Origin: Desulforudis sp.
GTDB lineage: Bacteria > Bacillota > Desulfotomaculia > Desulfotomaculales > Desulforudaceae
NCBI GenBank assembly: GCA_014859075.1
Contig: JACUUW010000072.1
Span: 1 to 8,787 of the forward strand
DNA length: 8,787 nt
Direction of reading: 5' to 3'
Within the stretch, counting starts at the first letter, position 1, and each line of letters starts with the position of its first letter. A model generated the notes under the pieces. It was not told the origin of the DNA and did no database searches. It saw nothing but the letters and a program-made list of their open reading frames with translations. Both the position numbers and the translations under genes were made by a program. Shown here piece after piece: positions 1-5,436 of this stretch.

Positions 1-337
1 CGCGCACAAAGCCGGGACCATCGGTGTTGTGGCCAACCAGGCGGCCGCCGCGGTTGACGATGGTGTTCACGGCCCCGATCAGCCGACTCTCCGGGGTAAC
101 CTCATCCAGAAAGCCGAGCACCTGTTCCTTGTGCGGCACCGTAACGTTCGCCCCGAGCAGATCCAGGGCCGCAACCGCGGCTACGGCGCCCTCCAACCGG
201 GCCGGCGGGACCGGCACGGCCAGGTACACGCAATTCAAGCCTGTCGCCTGAAAAGCGGCGTTGTGCATGGCGGGGGAAAAACTGTGGTGTACCGGGTAGC
301 CGAACAACACGGCCGCCCGGGTCTCAGCGTCGATCAT
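1..337 (-). CDS. aroE: Shikimate dehydrogenase AroE, N-terminal part (gene runs off the left edge)
   Basis: AroE reduces 3-dehydroshikimate to shikimate with NADPH in the cytosolic pathway to aromatic amino acids. Only the first 112 codons are present; a full enzyme is about 280 residues. Visible family motifs are GYPVHHSFSP (13-22, with the shikimate-binding Ser-x-Ser at 19 and 21), NVTVPHK (64-70, catalytic Lys70), GAVNT (88-92) and GHNTDGPGF (102-110, catalytic Asp106). The ATG at 335-337 has an AGGAGG ribosome binding site about 9 bases upstream, inside the end of yqeG. The start overlaps the yqeG stop by 14 bases, so translation is probably coupled. The missing part is the NADPH-binding Rossmann domain. 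Function is secure from motifs; whether the gene is intact beyond the edge cannot be seen. Confidence 0.95.
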   Translation of the reverse strand, partial: MIDAETRAAVLFGYPVHHSFSPAMHNAAFQATGLNCVYLAVPVPPARLEGAVAAVAALDLLGANVTVPHKEQVLGFLDEVTPESRLIGAVNTIVNRGGRLVGHNTDGPGFVR

Positions 338-857
338 GGCCCGGCCTCCTGCTGAAACCGTGCCGCCGCCAGATACGCGGCAAGAGGAGTCGCTCAAGCT
401 GGCGGCTGAACAGGGTGGTGCCGATGAACTCCTTGCCCGGCAGCGGGTTGATCAGGATGGTGAAAAGTCCGAGACGATTGCCGCCGACGACGTCGGTGAA
501 GATCTGGTCGCCCACCACCGCCGTTTCCCGCCGGCTCACTCCCATCATTTCGATCGCCTTGAGAAAAGGCTTCTTCCGCGGTTTCACCGCCCGGAACACG
601 GCCGGGATGCCGTGTGCCTCGGCCACGGCCTCGGCCGAACGCCGGCGGTTGTTCGAAACTATAGACACTGCAAACCCCTTTTCTTTCAATTCGTCCATCC
701 ACAGTCGCAGCTCAGGCGGCCAGGACAATTCCCCGCGCTCGACGATGGTGTTGTCCAGGTCGAAGATGAGGCCCCGGATCCCACGCCGGCGCAGGTATTC
801 CAGATCGATATCGTAGATACCGGGCACATAAAGGTTGGGAAACAGAAAACGGAACAA
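324..857 (-). CDS. yqeG: YqeG family HAD-IIIA phosphatase
   Basis: A 177-residue soluble protein of the HAD superfamily, close to the usual YqeG length of about 170. HAD motifs in order: DLDNT at 33-37 (nucleophile Asp33 and acid/base Asp35), the motif II Ser in VSNN (67-70), the lysine-rich KPRKKP (92-97) for motif III, and GDQIFTD (116-122) with the metal-binding aspartates of motif IV. The physiological substrate of YqeG proteins is not established. The start is a TTG at 855-857, chosen because GGGAGG lies 9 bases upstream and the encoded MFRFLFPNLYVP matches the family N-terminus. It begins 4 bases after the stop of the MobA-MobB gene and overlaps aroE at its end. In Bacillus yqeG, yqeH and aroE lie in this order; here the GTPase gene yqeH is absent between them. 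Confidence 0.93.
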   Translation of the reverse strand: MFRFLFPNLYVPGIYDIDLEYLRRRGIRGLIFDLDNTIVERGELSWPPELRLWMDELKEKGFAVSIVSNNRRRSAEAVAEAHGIPAVFRAVKPRKKPFLKAIEMMGVSRRETAVVGDQIFTDVVGGNRLGLFTILINPLPGKEFIGTTLFSRQLERLLLPRIWRRHGFSRRPGHDRR

Positions 858-861
858 TCCT

Positions 862-1986
862 TCAAACCTCCCGAGCGTCCCGGCTGAGGCCGAACCGTTC
901 GACGATCGTATCCGCCAACCCCCCCAGGTTCTCCGGGTCGTAAACCGGCAGATCCAGGTCGGGCAGACCCGAACCCACCAGGGCGAACAGCCCCTGGGTG
1001 TTGCCCGGCCAGTTCTTGTCCGAGCGGACCAGTACTTTGGGGTAGGCCAGGTGCTTGTAACCCTCCACGATCACCAAATCCAGACCCCGCAAAAGCACGG
1101 TGATTTCCTCCAGGGAAGGCTCGGCCGGCAGTTCCCGGAATAACGCCAGTCTGCCGGGGGCGGCCACCACCGCCACTTCGGCGCCGGCGCGCGAGTGCTG
1201 CCAGGAGTCCTTGCCGGTCACGTCCAAGTCGGCCCCGTGCGGGCAATGTTTCACCGTACCAATCCGGTAGCCCCGTTCCCGCAACATCCGGACGAGCCGG
1301 CCCACCAGCAGGGTTTTGCCGGAATCGGAGGTGCCGACCACGAACAGAAGCGGCGGCCGGCCGACGACCGGTTCCGGTTCACGCGCACCGTTGGGCCGGG
1401 CCAACACCCGGGCTTGTTGCAGATCCTCCGGATCGTTGACGTTGAAGAAAATATCCCCCGGTTTACAGAGGGCCGCAAAATCATCTTCAACATAATTTAC
1501 CCGCACCCGCGCGAATAGATCCATAACCTTAAGACGCTGCGCCTGGAGACAGCTCTCGATGACGGGCAGGCATTCCCTGGCATAGGCCGCAAACAGGGGT
1601 TCCGGATGTTTGCCGGCCTTCGGTACCGCACAGTCATACCCCACGATCTTTTCGGCCACCCGCCGGGCCAACCGGCCGTTGACAAACGGCATATCACAGG
1701 CCACCACGAATGTGTACGGGTGTGCGGCGTAGGTCAGCGCGGCGTGGATACCGCTTAAGGGGCCAAAGCCCGGAAGCACGTCCCGGTGCACCGGCACCCC
1801 GAGTCCGGAGTACTTTTCCGGTTCGTTGGCCACAATGAAGATCTCCTCAAAGTGGGGCCGAAGCTCCTCAAGGATGCGACCGATCATCGGTAGTCCGCCC
1901 ACTTCCAAAAAAGCCTTGTGGGTTTTCATCATCCGGGTGTTTTTGCCCCCAGCCAGTACGGCCGCCGAAAACGGACGCCGGTCCAA
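862..1986 (-). CDS. mobAB: MobA-MobB fusion: molybdenum cofactor guanylyltransferase plus GTP-binding adapter
   Basis: The protein is about 374 residues and joins two normally separate proteins. Residues 7-195 are MobA, which transfers GMP from GTP to molybdopterin: LAGGKNTRM (11-19) is the nucleotide loop, GPLSGI (75-80) and CDMPF (97-101) follow, and FNVNDPEDL (181-189) closes the domain. Residues 212-370 are MobB, a P-loop protein: GTSDSGKT (218-225), TVKH (244-247), GKDSWQHSRAGA (258-269) and VEGYK (307-311). MobA-MobB makes the guanine dinucleotide form of the cofactor used by enzymes such as formate dehydrogenases and nitrate reductases. I chose the TTG at 1984-1986 because GGGGAGGG lies about 6 bases upstream and MobA motifs start right after it. 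The same frame is open to a TTG at 2085, but that extension has no MobA-like sequence. The usual Gly after LAGGxxxRM is Met here. Confidence 0.93.
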   Translation of the reverse strand: MDRRPFSAAVLAGGKNTRMMKTHKAFLEVGGLPMIGRILEELRPHFEEIFIVANEPEKYSGLGVPVHRDVLPGFGPLSGIHAALTYAAHPYTFVVACDMPFVNGRLARRVAEKIVGYDCAVPKAGKHPEPLFAAYARECLPVIESCLQAQRLKVMDLFARVRVNYVEDDFAALCKPGDIFFNVNDPEDLQQARVLARPNGAREPEPVVGRPPLLFVVGTSDSGKTLLVGRLVRMLRERGYRIGTVKHCPHGADLDVTGKDSWQHSRAGAEVAVVAAPGRLALFRELPAEPSLEEITVLLRGLDLVIVEGYKHLAYPKVLVRSDKNWPGNTQGLFALVGSGLPDLDLPVYDPENLGGLADTIVERFGLSRDAREV

Positions 1987-2173
1987 TAAGGACCCTCCCC
2001 TAGAAGTGCCTGCTCGGCAGTTTTGACATCCTTCTTCGCCGCTGCCGACTGCTCCTCCTGCAATAACATTCCCGCCACGCGACAAGAAATGAAAACGATT
2101 TTGAAATCAGGCACACTTCGACACCCAACCGCATAACATTGAAATGCAGCCTTTTTACCTGGGAGGTGTCCAA
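1987..2173. promoter_or_regulatory. Divergent intergenic region between mobAB and sigK
   Basis: Promoters of both flanking units should lie here. Seen in the sequence: a near-palindrome GATTTTGAAATC (2097-2108, arms of five bases) in an A/T-rich patch, and CATAACAT (2132-2139), which resembles the -10 element of mother-cell sigma-E promoters. In Bacillus subtilis sigma-E transcribes sigK, but no convincing -35 element is visible here, so this is only a suggestion. The sigK ribosome binding site GGGAGGTG is at 2161-2168. No clear sigma-A promoter for the minus-strand operon was found. Confidence 0.25.
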
Positions 2174-2881
2174 ATGCTCCCCGCGGTACTAAGCGTTGGT
2201 CTGGTTTCATTAATCAATGGAATATTACTCCTGCTATCCTACATCACCAACAACTCCTTCCCACAGCCTCTTTCCCGTGAGGAAGAAAAAAAATACGTCC
2301 GGTGCATGCTCGCCGGTGACGAAACCGCCCGGAACACCCTCACCGAGCGCAACCTGCGGTTGGTGGCCCACATTATTAAAAAATACGACAGTTCCGGGGA
2401 AGAACTGGATGACCTGATTTCCATCGGCACGATCGGCCTGATCAAGGCGATCAACACCTACAACCCGGATAAGGGGGCCCGCTTGGCCACCTACGCCGCG
2501 CGCTGCATTGAGAATGAAATTCTCATGCACCTGCGGGCCATGAAAAAAACCCGATCAGAGGTTTCACTCCAGGACCCGATCGGGGTTGACAAGGAAGGTA
2601 ACGAAATCACGCTGATCGAGATTTTGGGCACCAACGCCGAGGCCGTGGAAGACAAAGTGGAAAGTTACTTCGAACAGCGCGGGCTCTGGGACAAATTGCA
2701 CCGACTGTCCCGGCGTGAAAAACGGGTGCTGGCCCTCCGCTTCGGACTGGTGGACGGCACCCGCCAGACCCAGCAGGAAATCGCCAAGAGCCTGGGCATC
2801 TCCCGGAGTTACGTGTCGCGGATCGAGAAACGGGCCTTGAACAAGCTCGTCAAGGAACTCTCTCTGGACGCCGCCCGGTAG
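2174..2881 (+). CDS. sigK: RNA polymerase sporulation sigma factor, pro-sigma-K
   Basis: Sigma-K directs late mother-cell transcription during spore formation (coat and cortex genes). The 235-residue product matches SigK in length (241 in Bacillus). Residues 1-21 form the hydrophobic pro-sequence that holds the precursor at a membrane. LSYITNNSFPQPLS (21-34) corresponds to the site where SpoIVFB protease releases the mature factor in Bacillus, probably near Ser22/Tyr23. Region 2 covers about 60-121 (NLRLVAHI, GTIGLIKAI, ATYAARCIENEI). Region 4 covers about 175-226, with helix-turn-helix QEIAKSLGISRSYVSRIEKR (201-220). The ATG at 2174 has GGGAGGTG about 6 bases upstream; an in-frame ATG at 2144 is less likely. 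The gene is continuous, unlike the skin-split sigK of B. subtilis. Sigma-E is the nearest alternative, but the FPQPLS and pro-sequence favour SigK. Confidence 0.95.
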   Translation: MLPAVLSVGLVSLINGILLLLSYITNNSFPQPLSREEEKKYVRCMLAGDETARNTLTERNLRLVAHIIKKYDSSGEELDDLISIGTIGLIKAINTYNPDKGARLATYAARCIENEILMHLRAMKKTRSEVSLQDPIGVDKEGNEITLIEILGTNAEAVEDKVESYFEQRGLWDKLHRLSRREKRVLALRFGLVDGTRQTQQEIAKSLGISRSYVSRIEKRALNKLVKELSLDAAR

Positions 2882-3108
2882 ACTGACTCACCCGGCCTCC
2901 GGGCATGACACACCCCCCTTTGTTATTCAGCCAACCAGGAATTTGCCTAGTCCTATGACACGGTCAGGTCTTTTGTCCATAATAGGGCGCTCTCAGGCCC
3001 GACATTTTGTTATCGGGATACAGCGGAGAAACCAGTTTGAATTGAGGATCCTGGTTGTCAGGAAAACAGCAATGCGGGGGACTCCGTAGACAGAGAACCG
3101 GGTTGAGA

Positions 3109-3453
3109 CTAGAAGAGGACATTCCACAGAGTCACCAGGCCTACAGCGATGGCTTCCACCACCAGCACGCCAACGACGAGGATCAACAGGATGGCGGCCA
3201 TGGGCACCCAGCCGCGCAAATAGGGCCTGAGTTTTTCTTCTTCTGCACAGCAGGCGGAGCAGACCCACGCGGGGACGCCGTAATCCCGGTCATAGGCCAC
3301 GAATTGCCCGGCCTGAACGTGTTCTTCGCGGGAACATTTGGCACACCTGCGGAGGTCAAAAGGGAATTCGCCGCAATGTGGACATTGCTCCAGCCGGTCC
3401 ATCGTTCGGAAGTCGGCTGATTCTCCGCAGGTGGGGCAGTCTGTTTGAATCAA
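3109..3453 (-). CDS. Small zinc-ribbon membrane protein, function unknown
   Basis: I do not recognise a named family. The 114-residue product has four Cys pairs: CPTC (6-9), CPHC (24-27), CAKC (37-40) and CSACC (65-69), enough for two zinc ribbons, followed by a charged linker and a long hydrophobic stretch (about 83-112) ending at the C-terminus. That stretch has one Glu (100) in its middle and could be one long or two short membrane helices. The likely arrangement is a cytosolic metal-binding head with a C-terminal membrane anchor (inference). The start is a TTG at 3451-3453, chosen because AAAGGAAG lies 7 bases upstream; the frame stays open to a TTG at 3558 without a clear ribosome site. 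It stands alone, between sigK and the malic enzyme gene, on the strand opposite both. Confidence 0.7.
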   Translation of the reverse strand: MIQTDCPTCGESADFRTMDRLEQCPHCGEFPFDLRRCAKCSREEHVQAGQFVAYDRDYGVPAWVCSACCAEEEKLRPYLRGWVPMAAILLILVVGVLVVEAIAVGLVTLWNVLF

Positions 3454-3688
3454 GGCGGGACTTCCTTTCGGACGGCCGATTTCAGTTAAACAGCCGCATT
3501 GCTCAAGAGTTCCCCGCGCGTTGGGACATGTCCTCCTGGAAATTGGTGTTGCTGCCAAATAAGCAGGTATTTAGCAGGATTCTTTTAACTGTTTTTGCCG
3601 CTTCAGCAATCGCCCGTTCCCGGTCACTTGGATGAGAACAGGAAGGATTACTATATCCGGTTTTGCGCAAGAAAAATAGGCTAGCACC

Positions 3689-3728
3689 TTGGCATGTCAT
3701 GGATTCAGGATATATAATACTGTATACA
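3689..3728 (+). promoter_or_regulatory. Likely sigma-A promoter of the malic enzyme gene, with a palindrome at the start site
   Basis: TTGGCA (3689-3694) and TATAAT (3713-3718) are separated by 18 bases, a good vegetative promoter. The perfect 8-bp palindrome TGTATACA (3721-3728) falls where transcription should begin (about 3725), a position suited to a repressor operator. The GTG start of the malic enzyme is about 25 bases downstream. The regulator is unknown. Confidence 0.6.
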
Positions 3729-3749
3729 AAATAATTGGGGGTGAGCTAT

Positions 3750-4931
3750 GTGGATTGCCGGGAAGAAGCACTGCAGTTGCATAAAGAATTAAAGGGCAAG
3801 ATTGAAATCGTGCCCAAAAGACCCCTGCGCGACCAACACGACCTGTCGCTGCTGTACACTCCCGGAGTAGCCGCACCCAGCCTGGAAATCAATCGTGACC
3901 CCGACCTGGTCTACGAATACACGGCCAAAGGCAACACGGTCGCCATCGTCACCGACGGCACCGCCGTTCTCGGATTGGGCGATCTCGGTCCCCTGGCCGC
4001 CCTGCCCGTGATGGAAGGCAAGGCCCTGCTCTTTAACGTCTTTGCCGAAATCAACGCCTTTCCGCTCTGCCTCGCGACTTCCGACCCGGACGAGGTGGTA
4101 AGCACAGTGCAGTCCATCGCCCCGTCCTTCGGGGGCATCAACCTGGAGGACATCGCCGCCCCCGCCTGTTTCGAAATCGAACGGCGGTTGAAGGAGAGCC
4201 TGGATATCCCGGTGTTTCACGACGACCAGCACGGCACGGCGGTGGTGGTGGCCGCCGGCCTGGTAAACGCGCTCAAGCTGACCGGACGGCGAATCGGGAA
4301 AACCAAGGTGGTGATCAGCGGGGCGGGGGCGGCCGGGGTAGCCACCGCGCGCCTGTTCCTAAGACTGGGTGTCCGGCACCTGCTCGTTTGTGACCGCCGG
4401 GGCGTGGTCTTCCCCGGCCGGACCGCCGGGATGAACCCCTACAAACAAGAGATTGCCGAACAAACCAACCCCGCCGGTTCCAGCGGATCACTGGCCGACG
4501 CCCTACGCGGGGCCGACGTATTCGTGGGGCTGTCCAGGGTCGGCCTGGTCACCCGGGAGATGGTGCGGACCATGGCCCCCGACCCGATAGTGTTCGCCCT
4601 CGCCAACCCGGAACCGGAAATCTCACGAACGGACGCCCTTGCCGCAGGCGCCGCAGTGGTGGCCACCGGCGGGTCGGAATGTCCCAACCAGATCAACAAC
4701 GTCCTCGCCTTTCCCGGAATTTTCCGTGGGGCGCTTGACGTCCGGGCAACGGATATCAACGGCGAGATGAAAGTGGCCGCGACCGCAGCCATCTCCGAGC
4801 TGGTGGGAGACGACCTGAGTCCGGAATACATAATCCCGCGTGCTCTTGACCGCCGTGTGGTCGAGATAGTCGCCGGGGCGACCGCCGCAGCAGCGGTTAA
4901 ATCAGGGATTAACCGCTCCCCCAGACACTAG
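3750..4931 (+). CDS. NAD(P)-dependent malic enzyme (short bacterial type)
   Basis: The enzyme oxidatively decarboxylates malate to pyruvate and CO2 with a divalent metal, linking C4 acids to pyruvate metabolism in the cytosol. The 393-residue product has the short bacterial length without a phosphotransacetylase tail. Motifs: YTPGVA (36-41, catalytic Tyr36), MEGKALLF (88-95, catalytic Lys91), NLEDIAAP (131-138) and FHDDQHGT (156-163) for metal and substrate, GAGAAG (191-196) for the dinucleotide, ANPEPEI (285-291) and CPNQINNVLAFPGIFRG (311-327). Cofactor preference cannot be settled by eye. The GTG at 3750 is preferred because GGGGGTGA sits 5 bases upstream and the N-terminus then matches the family (REEALxLH). 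In-frame TTG 3735 and GTG 3741 would add 5 and 3 residues without a good ribosome site. ATGRSDYPNQ of many relatives reads ATGGSECPNQ here. Confidence 0.95.
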   Translation: MDCREEALQLHKELKGKIEIVPKRPLRDQHDLSLLYTPGVAAPSLEINRDPDLVYEYTAKGNTVAIVTDGTAVLGLGDLGPLAALPVMEGKALLFNVFAEINAFPLCLATSDPDEVVSTVQSIAPSFGGINLEDIAAPACFEIERRLKESLDIPVFHDDQHGTAVVVAAGLVNALKLTGRRIGKTKVVISGAGAAGVATARLFLRLGVRHLLVCDRRGVVFPGRTAGMNPYKQEIAEQTNPAGSSGSLADALRGADVFVGLSRVGLVTREMVRTMAPDPIVFALANPEPEISRTDALAAGAAVVATGGSECPNQINNVLAFPGIFRGALDVRATDINGEMKVAATAAISELVGDDLSPEYIIPRALDRRVVEIVAGATAAAAVKSGINRSPRH

Positions 4932-4999
4932 GGCCGAAAAATTTCCCGCATAAAAAAAGGATACTGACAACATGTTGGCGAACTTTCAATCGTAGTGGG

Positions 5000-5025
5000 T
5001 CAGGTATTGCTCTCAGGTATTGCTC
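5000..5025. repeat. Perfect 13-bp tandem duplication
   Basis: TCAGGTATTGCTC occurs twice in direct succession (5000-5012 and 5013-5025) in the 222-base spacer between the malic enzyme gene and the pilin-like gene. No gene or clear promoter is seen in the spacer. It could be a simple slippage duplication or a pair of binding sites. Confidence 0.9.
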
Positions 5026-5153
5026 ATTGATAGTTTCTTTCCGGTATGTCCACCGCAGTCCGGTTTCCTTTGTGTCGACTATGCCTAAAATTTTTTCCTT
5101 GGGGGGTAAGTTGACACGGCTAACCACCCGGGCGGAAGGAGGTGACGTCAAAC

Positions 5154-5342
5154 ATGTTGCGGATGCTCAGAGGTTTTCTGACTGAAGAACAAGGAAAGGT
5201 CATTGAGTTCGGACTGCTCATCGCGTTGTTTGTCGTGTTGGGGGCTGGAGTCGCTACGGGTCTATATGTTCAGTCAACGGGTGTGATGGAGACTGTTCCG
5301 GAAGTTTTCTTTGAGATCTTGGCCGAGACCGAGGCCCATTAG
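5154..5342 (+). CDS. Flp-pilin-like small membrane peptide
   Basis: A 62-residue product with a short basic N-terminus (MLRMLRGF), the segment TEEQGKVIEFGLLIAL (10-25), a hydrophobic helix to about residue 39, and an acidic tail. The layout resembles Flp/Fap pilins and TadE-like prepilins, where a charged leader precedes a conserved Glu-aromatic pair (EY or EF) at positions 5-6 of the mature chain. Aligned this way, the residue before the cleavage point is Gln13 rather than the usual Gly, with Gly14 one place further on, so processing is uncertain. The ATG at 5154 has a near-perfect ribosome site AAGGAGGTGA (5136-5145) 8 bases upstream, arguing for strong translation. No tad/cpa secretion genes are in the window. 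A plain single-pass membrane peptide is the alternative reading. Confidence 0.65.
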   Translation: MLRMLRGFLTEEQGKVIEFGLLIALFVVLGAGVATGLYVQSTGVMETVPEVFFEILAETEAH

Positions 5343-5364
5343 ACCTAATTGTATTTCTCTCTGT

Positions 5365-5398
5365 CCGCCTCACTGCCACCGTCAGGGCATTGGGGCGG
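5365..5398 (+). terminator. Strong hairpin between the pilin-like and DUF342 genes (terminator or attenuator)
   Basis: Positions 5365-5377 pair with 5386-5398 over 13 steps, with one mismatch (5373/5390) and one G-U pair (5370/5393), closing an 8-base loop. The following TTGCTGTTAT is only moderately T-rich, so it may be a leaky terminator or an mRNA-stabilising element that lets the abundant upstream gene be expressed more than the downstream one. The DUF342 ribosome site follows about 25 bases later. Confidence 0.5.
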
Positions 5399-5436
5399 TT
5401 GCTGTTATACGGGACTGACAGTTTGGAGGGCTCTAT

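Noticed and set aside
1987..2085. N-terminal extension of MobA-MobB from a TTG at 2085
   Set aside because: The added residues have no MobA similarity, while TTG 1986 has a strong ribosome site at correct spacing.
2891..2903. Terminator hairpin CCCGG/CCGGG after sigK
   Set aside because: Only a 5-bp stem with a 3-base loop and no T-tract; too weak to call.
3503..3700. 65-codon minus-strand frame upstream of the zinc-ribbon gene, with a late NTCLFGSN segment recalling a cyclic peptide pheromone
   Set aside because: The ATG lacks a ribosome site, the C-terminal tail does not match AgrD-type precursors, and no AgrB-like processing gene is present.
5111..5116. TTGACA as a -35 box for the pilin-like gene
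   Set aside because: No -10 element lies at a suitable distance; the ribosome site and start codon occupy that region.
4909..5151. 80-codon minus-strand frame in the spacer after the malic enzyme gene
   Set aside because: It runs across the tandem duplication and into the malic enzyme end, with no ribosome site or recognisable motif.
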